A stretch of DNA of 64,000 nt from an uncultured Nitrosospira sp. (GTDB taxonomy: Bacteria; Nitrospirota; Nitrospiria; Nitrospirales; Nitrospiraceae). The translations under genes and the position numbers were made by a program. The notes below the pieces were generated by a model, which was not told where the DNA came from, did no database searches, and saw nothing but the letters and a program-made list of their open reading frames with translations. Of the stretch, positions 9,074-16,367 are shown piece after piece (position 1 is the first letter of the stretch; each line of letters opens with the position of its first letter). The stretch is from NCBI GenBank assembly GCA_900696515.1, contig CAADGK010000143.1, positions 55,074 through 119,073 on the forward strand, read 5' to 3'.

Positions 9074-9379
9074 TTACAGGACGGCGTCGGTCAGAACCTG
9101 CTTGAGGATGGCATCTCCGACCTTTTGCCCGCTCACGTCGTACGTCCCGCTGTCGATGGATTGGCGAATACGCTCCACCCGTTCCGCACGTTCAGGATCC
9201 GGCTGGCTGGCCAGCTCTCGGATCCGCTGTAGTTCCTTTGCCTGTGCCGATATCCGAACCTCGTCCTTACCCGCATGGGTCGGGACCGCTGCCTGTCTGG
9301 CGCTTGAACTTTCCGCCTCATGAACCCCAAGCAACACCTTCGCAAGATGATCGACTTTCCCATGACCTGATATCTGCAT
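9074..9379 (-). CDS. flgM: Anti-sigma-28 factor FlgM
   Basis: FlgM binds and inhibits sigma factor FliA until the hook is complete, when it is exported. The 101-residue protein has the family layout: a disordered N-terminal half and a C-terminal sigma-binding region with DEVRISAQAKELQRIRE, then ERVERIRQSIDSGTYDVSGQKVGDAIL. AAGGAG is 7 bases ahead of the ATG at 9379, which is preferred over the ATG 6 bases upstream. A clear FliA-type promoter lies at 9457-9484, so flgM is itself in the FliA regulon, as in other bacteria. It heads the unit flgM-flgN-flgK-flgL. Confidence 0.93.
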   Translation of the reverse strand: MQISGHGKVDHLAKVLLGVHEAESSSARQAAVPTHAGKDEVRISAQAKELQRIRELASQPDPERAERVERIRQSIDSGTYDVSGQKVGDAILKQVLTDAVL

Positions 9380-9456
9380 ATCCATGCTCCTTCCCCGGTG
9401 CTCTCATGAATGGCGCTGCCCTGATGGAACCTTGGGCTTTTCACCGGTCGACGTTC

Positions 9457-9484
9457 TTATCGGTTTCTGACCGGCCAAACTTGA
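9457..9484 (-). promoter_or_regulatory. Sigma-28 (FliA)-type promoter for the flgM operon
   Basis: On the minus strand, TCAAGTTT is followed after 12 bases by ACCGATAA. Compared with the FliA consensus TAAAGTTT and GCCGATAA, each box has one mismatch. It lies in the spacer between flgJ and flgM, with the flgM start about 75 bases downstream. Confidence 0.72.
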
Positions 9485-9490
9485 GAGAAC

Positions 9491-9865
9491 TCACGGTCGA
9501 GGTGAAAAATATTGTTCCGCATGTTCTTGGACCATCTGGGTAATCCCCAGTCCTCCCGATTCTGCGGCTCGCCGGCCGATTTCCTCATCATAGAAGGAAT
9601 AGAAATACGTTCCCTGTTTATTGGCAATGGCCCCTTCCGGAACGGTTTCTCTCATAACCTTCAGTAAATACGAGACAAAATAGGACTCAAACTGCTTTCC
9701 TGCCTCGACCAGCTGCTGGCGCTGCTTCGAAATATCCTGCATGGTCGCCGAGTGATGATGACTACTCAGCAGATCCGGCGACCGGAGTGCGCCAGGATCC
9801 ATATATAATGGTGAGACCATCGCCACCCGCCCTTTCTCCGAACCTATGTGGGTCATCCCATCCAT
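9491..9865 (-). CDS. flgJ: Rod-binding protein, FlgJ N-domain only
   Basis: The 124-residue product matches the N-terminal rod-binding domain of FlgJ: KQFESYFVSYLLKVMRETVPEGA followed by FYSFYDEEIGRRAAESGGLGITQMV. FlgJ acts as the rod scaffold in the periplasm. In enterobacteria it also has a C-terminal peptidoglycan hydrolase domain, which is absent here. The hydrolase must therefore be a separate protein, as in many other phyla. The gene follows flgI by ten bases and ends the flgF-G-A-H-I-J unit. Confidence 0.87.
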   Translation of the reverse strand: MDGMTHIGSEKGRVAMVSPLYMDPGALRSPDLLSSHHHSATMQDISKQRQQLVEAGKQFESYFVSYLLKVMRETVPEGAIANKQGTYFYSFYDEEIGRRAAESGGLGITQMVQEHAEQYFSPRP

Positions 9866-9875
9866 TGTGACGTCC

Positions 9876-11009
9876 TCAGATAATCTCTAAATTTGCCTGC
9901 AGTGCCCCAGCCGATTTCAGAGAAGATAGGATTGCCACCAGATCACGAGGTGTGACCCCTACGGCGTTGAGCGCCTGGACGACCTCTCCCAAGGTGACCG
10001 TTTCATCGACGACGATCAGACGAGACTCCTGCTCTTTGACTTCGGTCTGGACATCGGGCGTGACGGTGGTTTGTCCCGCGGCGTTCCCCACGAGCGGGGC
10101 CGACGGCTGCGACACATTCAGGGTATTCTTGACGGTAATCGTGAGATTCCCATGAGAAATGGCGCAGGTTGAAATCCGGACGTGCTCGCCAAGGACGACC
10201 GTCCCCGTCCGTTCATTCACCACCACCTTCGCAATCGCATCGACGGACACATCGAGCCCTTCAATCGACGCGATATATTCCACGACCCGGCCATGAAAAC
10301 CAGGCGGGATTGTCGCCTTAATATAGCCGGCGTTGACGGCTGACGCACTGCCCTTCCCAAAGGCATGTTCAATGGCCTCTGCCGTCCGAATCGCCGTCGT
10401 GAAGTCCGGCTGACGAAGCAGCACGGAGACGGTCTCCCATGAGTCGATGGCGAGGGGAAGTTCTCTTTCAATGATGGCTCCGCCCGGCACCACACCCGCT
10501 GCTTGATGATTCTTGACCACCGTCGCCCCGCCTGGTCCGCCGGTCCCGCCGAGGAATCCTCCGATCGACACGGGTCCCTGCGCCACTGCAAACACTTGCT
10601 GATTTGCCGCTTTCAGGGGAGTGAGCAGAAGTGTCCCCCCTTGCAAACTCTTGGCGTTGGCCATCGAAGAGACCACGGCGTCCAGCGTCATGCCGGGCTT
10701 TGAGAACGGAGGAAGCTTCGCTGTGACCATCACGGATGCGATATTCCTCGTCAGGAGCTGAATGGGATCGATGACCAGATTGACCCCCATCTTGTTCAAC
10801 ATCGACATCATCGCCTGAATCGTAAACTGTCCGCCGATCACACGGTCACCCGTACTGTCCAAGCCGACGACCAAGCCATACCCGAGCAACTGGTTTTCGC
10901 GCACCCCTTCAATCGCGCCGATATCCTTGATCCTCACGGCATCGGCGTTCACCGGCCAGAGGGAACCGGCAGCCAAGACGCATAGCAGCATGAACCGCCG
11001 TACCAGCAT
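9876..11009 (-). CDS. flgI: Flagellar P-ring protein FlgI
   Basis: FlgI forms the periplasmic P-ring around the rod. The 377-residue protein has a signal peptide (LVRRFMLLCVLAAGSLWPVNADA) and conserved stretches such as VRIKDIGAIEGVRENQLLGYGLVVGL, GDRV, and the C-terminal LNAVGVTPRDLVAILSSLKSAGALQA. I place the start at the ATG at 11009, which precedes the signal peptide and has GGAGGGCG upstream; the ORF is open 63 bases further. It is separated from flgH by a 218-base spacer that includes a small possible ORF. A P-ring implies an outer membrane. Confidence 0.95.
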   Translation of the reverse strand: MLVRRFMLLCVLAAGSLWPVNADAVRIKDIGAIEGVRENQLLGYGLVVGLDSTGDRVIGGQFTIQAMMSMLNKMGVNLVIDPIQLLTRNIASVMVTAKLPPFSKPGMTLDAVVSSMANAKSLQGGTLLLTPLKAANQQVFAVAQGPVSIGGFLGGTGGPGGATVVKNHQAAGVVPGGAIIERELPLAIDSWETVSVLLRQPDFTTAIRTAEAIEHAFGKGSASAVNAGYIKATIPPGFHGRVVEYIASIEGLDVSVDAIAKVVVNERTGTVVLGEHVRISTCAISHGNLTITVKNTLNVSQPSAPLVGNAAGQTTVTPDVQTEVKEQESRLIVVDETVTLGEVVQALNAVGVTPRDLVAILSSLKSAGALQANLEII

Positions 11010-11031
11010 AGAGATCTCGCCCTCCATCGAG

Positions 11032-11217
11032 TTAGGAACGCCTCGTGAGTGCAGATTGCGGTTGTGGACCAAAGATTCGGAGCAGAGGCAAAGGCATGGC
11101 GTCTTCCCTGCGGACCACTCCGCTTCTGAACATCAATTGCAGCGATTGCAGATTCATGCCTCGATGCTTGGAATGCACTGCTCTTGGTACTGGACGTCTC
11201 ATCGAAGTCGGCATGGC
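11032..11217 (-). CDS. Possible 61-residue protein between flgH and flgI
   Basis: The ORF begins nine bases after an AAGGAG that directly follows the flgH stop, and it fills most of the spacer before flgI. The product (MPTSMRRPVPRAVHSKHRG...) is basic, has no signal peptide and no domain I recognise. Reasons to keep it: good ribosome site, position in a tight operon, and a stop just ahead of flgI. Reasons to doubt it: short length and no recognisable homologue. It could instead be a spacer that arose by decay of a gene. Confidence 0.35.
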   Translation of the reverse strand, partial: AMPTSMRRPVPRAVHSKHRGMNLQSLQLMFRSGVVRREDAMPLPLLRIFGPQPQSALTRRS

Positions 11218-11227
11218 AACATGCTCC

Positions 11228-11896
11228 TTAGAAGGGATAGACCCAGTCAAGAATTCGAACAAACCAGCCCGGACGCTGAACATCATCCAATACACCAAGG
11301 CCTGAGTATTCGATTTTGGCGTCCGCGATGGCACTCGACGCCACCGTATTCTTGGTGTCCACATCGACACGACGGACGATCCCGCCGATGGTCATCAGCT
11401 GTTTCTCGCTATTGACGGTGACCTCCCGCCGTCCTTCGATCCGTAAATCCCCGTTGGAAAGCACTTCCGTCACGATCGCGGAGATGGTCCCCGTCAAGGT
11501 GCCCTCACGATTGGTGGAGCCTTTCCCGTCGAACTTGTTATTGGCGGTGGCATTGATTCCGAATCCGCGCTTCGTTTCATCGCTGAAGCGGATCCCCGGA
11601 AGCCCGATATATCCCATGCCGCTCCCGACCATGCCGTTCTTGATCGTCGAATCCCGTTGAACCGCCGTATCCGCCGACTTGGATCCTTTATGCACTTCGG
11701 AGACTTTCACGGTCAGAATATCCCCAATCCGCATGGCCCGCATGTCCTCATAGAGATAGGCTCGTCCGTTTTCTTCCTGCCATAGGGAGCCCAGCGTCTT
11801 CGGAGGAGGAAGCGGCGGTACGGTGACCTTGCTCGACGGGCTCGGCGGGCTCGAACATCCATGCAAGAACAGGGCTGCGACAACAGCGGTCCGCAT
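11228..11896 (-). CDS. flgH: Flagellar L-ring lipoprotein FlgH
   Basis: FlgH forms the outer-membrane L-ring. The 222-residue protein starts with a lipoprotein signal, MRTAVVAALFLHGC, with Cys14 as the lipidation site. It continues with GSLWQEENGRAYLYEDMRAMRIGDILTVKV and the C-terminal IGGIVRRVDVDTKNTVASSAIADAKIEYSG, which are typical of FlgH. The start is chosen to give the signal peptide directly; an in-frame ATG 51 bases upstream would add a non-signal extension reaching toward flgA. The gene lies between flgA and flgI as in many flg operons. Confidence 0.95.
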   Translation of the reverse strand: MRTAVVAALFLHGCSSPPSPSSKVTVPPLPPPKTLGSLWQEENGRAYLYEDMRAMRIGDILTVKVSEVHKGSKSADTAVQRDSTIKNGMVGSGMGYIGLPGIRFSDETKRGFGINATANNKFDGKGSTNREGTLTGTISAIVTEVLSNGDLRIEGRREVTVNSEKQLMTIGGIVRRVDVDTKNTVASSAIADAKIEYSGLGVLDDVQRPGWFVRILDWVYPF

Positions 11897-11953
11897 GAAA
11901 GCACCACCAGACTGAGTTCGATGACCAGATACCACAGAACTCGCCATACGCTC

Positions 11954-12754
11954 CTAGAACTCCACTTGCACCAGGCTGGGCGCCACGACCTTTGCCCTGA
12001 ACTCCCGGCCCGAATCAAGATTCGCCACCATGATGGTCTGCCCGACCTGACCGTTGGATTTCGTAATCCCATAGGTCTGAATCGACAGACCGCCTCGACG
12101 CGCCTCGATCATAACCCGATCCCCCTTCTTCACGACGAGCGGAGGCTTCACAAACGCCGCGCGCAACGGCGTCTCAGGCGGCAACGGGCGTGCGGCGCTC
12201 TTGCCGATCACCTCATCACGGTCGGTCAGAAACGGATGATTCCATTGATGGATTCGAATGCGCGCGGTCTTGAGATCCGCGCCGTCGATCAACTCCTCAA
12301 CCTTCAACAGCCGGGTAGGGACAACGGCATCGATCATCGCCGACACATCCGCCAATACCTGGATGGTTTTCCACGCTTTTCCGCCCACCGCCACCGCCAC
12401 GGGGAAGGCCCGCCGCCCAAGGCCGTCATCGGAACCGGTCGGCAACACGTGAAGTTCAACGACTCCCGACGGCAGAGGCATCGACGCATCCGGCTCGAGC
12501 ACCGTCACCGTAATTGTCTTCACTTTTTGTGACCAGGCATGCTCCAAATATCGCTGAATCGCCCCCTGCAGCAGTTCGGTCGTCAGCTCCGGCATGGCTG
12601 GCTTTTCATGCTCCTTTTCCACCACGCGCCTCTCCTGTGCCGCGTTCGCCGCCGTGACCGTGCGTGTGTCGGCTCCGGTTCCGGCCGATGCCGGGACGGT
12701 CCATCCGGACAGCCCCACCCCTAGCCACATGAGGATGATCCCGATCCTCACCAT
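11954..12754 (-). CDS. flgA: Flagellar P-ring assembly chaperone FlgA
   Basis: FlgA is a periplasmic chaperone for P-ring assembly. This 266-residue protein has an N-terminal signal peptide (IGIILMWLGVGLSGWTVPASA), a wing-like region and a C-terminal SAF-type domain with VVKKGDRVMIEARRGGLSIQTYGITKSNGQVGQTIMVANLDSGREFRAKVV, diagnostic for FlgA. GGGGGG lies just before the ATG. It follows flgG by nine bases and precedes flgH, consistent with a transcript flgF-flgG-flgA-flgH-flgI-flgJ. Confidence 0.93.
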   Translation of the reverse strand: MVRIGIILMWLGVGLSGWTVPASAGTGADTRTVTAANAAQERRVVEKEHEKPAMPELTTELLQGAIQRYLEHAWSQKVKTITVTVLEPDASMPLPSGVVELHVLPTGSDDGLGRRAFPVAVAVGGKAWKTIQVLADVSAMIDAVVPTRLLKVEELIDGADLKTARIRIHQWNHPFLTDRDEVIGKSAARPLPPETPLRAAFVKPPLVVKKGDRVMIEARRGGLSIQTYGITKSNGQVGQTIMVANLDSGREFRAKVVAPSLVQVEF

Positions 12755-12763
12755 ACGCCCCCC

Positions 12764-13555
12764 TTACCGTCTCAGATTGTTGGCGATCGCCATCATCTCG
12801 TCCGAAGCCTGAATCGTCTTCGAATTGATCTCATAACTCCGCTGGGCAATGATCATATTGACCATTTCTTCGGCAAGATTGACGTTCGAGCTCTCCAGGA
12901 ATCCCTGCTGAATCGAGCCGAACCCTGTCGTAAATCCCCCGGTACCCTGAGTCGGCGGACCGGACGCAAAACTGTCGATGAACAGATTGTTCCCCATGGC
13001 GACGAGGCCGGAGGGATTGTCGAACCGGGTCAATTGAATTTGGCCGACTTGTGAGGCTTGAGTCACACCGGGGAGCAACACGGACACGGTGCCATCCTGA
13101 CCGATATCCACCTTGAGCGCGCCGGACGGAATCGTGATGACGGGATTCAGAAGATCGCCGTCGCCGGTGACAAGGTTCCCGACATTGTCCCGTTTGAACG
13201 ATCCGTTTCGAGTGTACATGATGGTGCCGTCCGGTCGAGACACCTGAAAAAATCCCGGACCATCGATGGCCAGGTCGGTGTCATTGTTCGTTTGCCGCAT
13301 ATTCCCTTGCAGCCATTCTTTTGCCACGGTCGTGGGACGCACGCCGGTCCCGACCTGAATCCCGACGGGAAACACTCCGACGTTCGAAGCGTTCGTGCCG
13401 GGCAATCGTTGGATCTGATAGACCAAGTCCGCGAACTCCGCGCGGCTTCGCTTGAATGAACTCGTATTCACGTTGGCCAGGTTGTGGGCAATCGTATCGA
13501 CATTGATCTGTTGAGCCGTCATTCCGGTCGCCGCGGTCCACATGGCGCGAATCAT
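12764..13555 (-). CDS. flgG: Distal rod protein FlgG
   Basis: FlgG builds the distal rod. At 263 residues it has the expected length. MIRAMWTAATGMTAQQINVDTIAHNLANVNTSSFKRSRAEFADLVYQ is the FlgG N-terminus, and the C-terminus ends in LEESNVNLAEEM-type sequence (here LESSNVNLAEEMVNMIIAQRSYEINSKTIQASDEMM). GAGGAGG precedes the ATG. It lies between flgF and flgA, with a 152-base spacer toward flgF that carries a palindromic repeat. Confidence 0.96.
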   Translation of the reverse strand: MIRAMWTAATGMTAQQINVDTIAHNLANVNTSSFKRSRAEFADLVYQIQRLPGTNASNVGVFPVGIQVGTGVRPTTVAKEWLQGNMRQTNNDTDLAIDGPGFFQVSRPDGTIMYTRNGSFKRDNVGNLVTGDGDLLNPVITIPSGALKVDIGQDGTVSVLLPGVTQASQVGQIQLTRFDNPSGLVAMGNNLFIDSFASGPPTQGTGGFTTGFGSIQQGFLESSNVNLAEEMVNMIIAQRSYEINSKTIQASDEMMAIANNLRR

Positions 13556-13580
13556 GAAAGTCCTCCTCGTCCCTCGTCGT

Positions 13581-13691
13581 TCGTGAAGCGTCGCACATTG
13601 GAGCGTTGGAGGTTCGAGGTTTGAAGCATGAGAGCCATGCCTCCAACTTCCAACCTCAGGCTGCCATCCGTGACCGTTTCACGCTTCACGA
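13581..13691. repeat. Intergenic palindromic repeat between flgF and flgG
   Basis: Perfect 11-base inverted arms, TCGTGAAGCGT (13581-13591) and ACGCTTCACGA (13681-13691), enclose 89 bases with further partly complementary GGAGGTT/AACCTCC words. The element fits exactly within the flgF-flgG spacer and contains no gene. It shares its arm words with repeats near 3640-3790 and 29917-30010. A long stem-loop would form in the flgF-flgG mRNA. Confidence 0.65.
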
Positions 13692-13707
13692 GAGACATTT
13701 CACCGCC

Positions 13708-14478
13708 TTACGCTACTCGCCCGATGTCCTGAATCGCCACTTCGGCCATACGATCGAGCGTTTGAATGAGTTTCTGCGCGGACTCATAGCTCCGCATCCC
13801 TTCGATCATTTTCACCATCTCTCCGATCGAATTGACGTTCGATTCCTCAATATGCCCCGCCAGAAGCTGCGGGTTCTTGACGGGCTTGCCCTTGTCGGAC
13901 GCGAACAACCCTTCCGCAGACTTGACCGGCATCTCCTCGTCGGGGAAATCCATGAGTTTAATGGTCCCGACCGATTTGTCGTCCACCCGGATATCGCCTT
14001 GGGGCGTGATCTCCAACTTCCCGGGGGGAATCTTGATTTCCCCTTTGGTTCCCATCACAGGATAACCCAGCCCATTCACCAATCGCCGTTGATTGTCCAG
14101 CGACAACATACCGTTCCTTGTGTACCGAACGCCTTGAGGCGTCTCGACTTCCAAAAACCCTCTCCCTTGAATCGCGAGATCCAGAGGATTGCCCGTCACC
14201 CGGATGCGGCCCGCTTCAAACGTCGTCTTCATCGTATGCGGCGCCACGAACGCGCGCTCGGTTGCGCCGAATGGTCTGGCCGTGATCTGCTGAGCCAATC
14301 CCGCGCTGTGACTCATCATGGGCACCACCGCTTGATACCTGGGAAAGATCGCCTTAAAGGCTTGTTCGTCCTGTTTGAAACCGGCGGTATTCACATTCGC
14401 CATATTGTTGGCGAACACCTGCATCCGCCGTTCATGGGCCAACGCACCGGAGAGCACTGGATAAATTCCACGATTCAT
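13708..14478 (-). CDS. flgF: Proximal rod protein FlgF
   Basis: The 256-residue protein belongs to the FlgF/FlgG rod family: MNRGIYPVLSGALAHERRMQVFANNMANVNTAGFKQDE at the N-terminus and IEESNVNSIGEMVKMIEGMRSYESAQKLIQTLD at the C-terminus. It is called FlgF rather than FlgG because the gene directly downstream is the better FlgG match. It is the first gene of the flgF-G-A-H-I-J unit. AAGGAG lies nine bases ahead of the ATG, and a near-consensus sigma-54 promoter lies 35 bases upstream. Confidence 0.9.
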   Translation of the reverse strand: MNRGIYPVLSGALAHERRMQVFANNMANVNTAGFKQDEQAFKAIFPRYQAVVPMMSHSAGLAQQITARPFGATERAFVAPHTMKTTFEAGRIRVTGNPLDLAIQGRGFLEVETPQGVRYTRNGMLSLDNQRRLVNGLGYPVMGTKGEIKIPPGKLEITPQGDIRVDDKSVGTIKLMDFPDEEMPVKSAEGLFASDKGKPVKNPQLLAGHIEESNVNSIGEMVKMIEGMRSYESAQKLIQTLDRMAEVAIQDIGRVA

Positions 14479-14512
14479 CTGGTCGACTCCTTATCCGTCC
14501 CTGCACAAAGAC

Positions 14513-14528
14513 AGCAACCCTTGTGCCA
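14513..14528 (-). promoter_or_regulatory. Sigma-54 promoter for flgF-G-A-H-I-J
   Basis: The minus strand reads TGGCACAAGGGTTGCT, which matches the -24/-12 consensus TGGCACGNNNNTTGCW at all but one defined position. It lies about 35 bases ahead of the flgF ATG, in the 233-base gap after fliA. Two sigma-54 activators are encoded at 37629-39038 and 42610-44067. Confidence 0.8.
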
Positions 14529-14711
14529 CGATCCGGCCGTCTCCTGTTTCCCGGTCCCGGAATGCAAAATCAGTGAAATGCCGCCAAATGAGGCCATGCG
14601 GGAATGAATAGCCTCATGACAACGGGTCAGGCGGGGGATTCGGCCAGGATAGAATCTACCCAGCAGACTGCACATTTTTCCCGGCCGGCAGGCCAAACGT
14701 CCGAGCGATCG

Positions 14712-15461
14712 CTAACTGATCGCTTCCAGAGTCGCTTTGAGCCGGATGATGGCTTTCGTGTGGATTTGGCAGACTCGCGATTCGGTGACCTTGAGAAGCT
14801 CTCCGATTTCCTTCATGGTGAGCTCTTCATAATAATACAGGGTGAGGACCAATCGTTCCTTTTCCGGCAACATCTGAATCGCCCCGGCAATGGACTCGCG
14901 CTCGCGCTCATTCACCAATGAGGAGAGTGGATCAGGGGTATGCGTATCGGCCAGCATTTTCACGACTTTGTGGCCATCAGGCTCGTGGAGGCTGAGATCG
15001 TCCACACTGATCATGACCGCTCCCCTGGCGCGTGTAATGAACTCATCCAGTTCTTCCAGCGACATCTTCAGCTCGGTCGCGACCTCCTCATCCTGGGGCG
15101 GGCGACCGAGACGGCTCATCAGGAGGGTGTGTGTTTTCTGGAGCAGGGAAATTCGTTCGTGGACGGATCGTGGAATCCAGTCCATGGCGCGGATCTCGTC
15201 GAGCATGGCGCCTCGAATGCGGAACTCCGCGTAGGTCTTGAATTTGGCTTCCCTTGTCGGGTCATACTTCGTCATGGCATCCATCAATCCGATGGTGCCG
15301 ACCGAAATCAGATCCTCGGCATCCAGATACGCCGGAAGCCGGAATGCCAACCGGTGGGCCATGGCGCGAATGACGTGAGCAAACTCCTTGATCAATTGCT
15401 CCCGCCTCGCCCCTTGCGCTGAGAAGGATTTCCGCTCGTGTGGTAATGCCGACTTGCTCAT
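14712..15461 (-). CDS. fliA: RNA polymerase sigma-28 factor FliA
   Basis: FliA directs transcription of late flagellar genes. The 249-residue protein shows sigma region 2 (LPAYLDAEDLISVGTIGLMDAMTKYDPTREAKFKTYAEFRIRGAMLDEIRAMDWIPRSV), region 3 and region 4 (LPEKERLVLTLYYYEELTMKEIGELLKVTESRVCQIH). The start is set at MSKSALPH (15461), 20 bases after the flhG stop; an upstream extension would lie inside flhG. It is the last gene of the long fliL-to-fliA unit. Its targets in this window are probably flgM and csrA, whose promoters match the FliA consensus. Confidence 0.94.
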   Translation of the reverse strand: MSKSALPHERKSFSAQGARREQLIKEFAHVIRAMAHRLAFRLPAYLDAEDLISVGTIGLMDAMTKYDPTREAKFKTYAEFRIRGAMLDEIRAMDWIPRSVHERISLLQKTHTLLMSRLGRPPQDEEVATELKMSLEELDEFITRARGAVMISVDDLSLHEPDGHKVVKMLADTHTPDPLSSLVNERERESIAGAIQMLPEKERLVLTLYYYEELTMKEIGELLKVTESRVCQIHTKAIIRLKATLEAIS

Positions 15462-15481
15462 AATCGTTCTATGACCTTGTG

Positions 15482-16348
15482 CTAGTTGCCGATATGCGTC
15501 GCCGATCGTTGCCAGACCAACTGCATCGAGCTTTTCGGAAGCACCGGCTTCGGCCACTGCACGATCTGCCTGGCTAACTTTTTAAAGGCTTCGGACGCCG
15601 GAGCCTCGGGGAACAATTCCAATACGGCTCTCTGCTGCCTGACCGCCATCGGCACATAGTCGTCGTAGGGAATGGCCCCGACCAATTCAAGGGCAACGTG
15701 CAAAAATCGGTCCGCAGCAACATCGAGTTTCCCGAATACTTCGGAGGCTTCACGAGGACTCTTTGCCTGATTCACGAGAATTTTGAAACGACGTTCGCGA
15801 TATTGCCGCGACAGAACCTTGATCAAGGCATAGGCATCCGTCAGGGAGGTGGGTTCCGGCGAAACCACAATCAGCGCCTCATCGGCCGAGGAGGCAAAAA
15901 ATGTGACGCTGGTGGAAATGCCGGCGCCGGTATCAATCAACAAAATATCCATCCCACCGGCAAATTGTGCCAGCTGCTCCTGGATGATGACCTGTTGAGA
16001 CTCCGTCAATGTCGTCAGCTGCGGGACTCCGGAACTCGCCGGTAACACATGAACATCTCCCGGACCTTTTAGTACGATTTCGCCGAACGTATGGGTCCCC
16101 GCCAGCACATCTTCGATCGTGTGCCGTGGGACCAGACCCAGAAGGACGTCGAGATTGCCCAACCCAAGATCGGCATCCAAGATGAGGACTCGTTTCCCCA
16201 GTTTCGTGAGCGCCATGCCCACGTTTGCCACGACATTGGTCTTCCCCACACCGCCTTTTCCGCTCGAGACGGCAATCACTTGGGGACACGACTCACCCTC
16301 CAATCCGACAAGGTCCGTCAGGGCCGACGATCTGGATCTGAGCTGCAT
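15482..16348 (-). CDS. flhG: MinD-like ATPase FlhG (FleN)
   Basis: FlhG controls flagellar number, acting with FlhF at the pole. The 288-residue protein carries the deviant Walker A motif SSGKGGVGKT (residues 28-37), DADLGLGNLDVLLG and LLIDTGAGIS, all typical of the MinD/FlhG group. In polar flagellates FlhG binds the master sigma-54 regulator and lowers flagellar gene expression. The NtrC-type regulators in this window are candidate partners. A good GGAGG precedes the ATG. It follows flhF by 19 bases, the usual order. Confidence 0.94.
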   Translation of the reverse strand: MQLRSRSSALTDLVGLEGESCPQVIAVSSGKGGVGKTNVVANVGMALTKLGKRVLILDADLGLGNLDVLLGLVPRHTIEDVLAGTHTFGEIVLKGPGDVHVLPASSGVPQLTTLTESQQVIIQEQLAQFAGGMDILLIDTGAGISTSVTFFASSADEALIVVSPEPTSLTDAYALIKVLSRQYRERRFKILVNQAKSPREASEVFGKLDVAADRFLHVALELVGAIPYDDYVPMAVRQQRAVLELFPEAPASEAFKKLARQIVQWPKPVLPKSSMQLVWQRSATHIGN

Positions 16349-16367
16349 AATGTGACCTCCAACCGCG

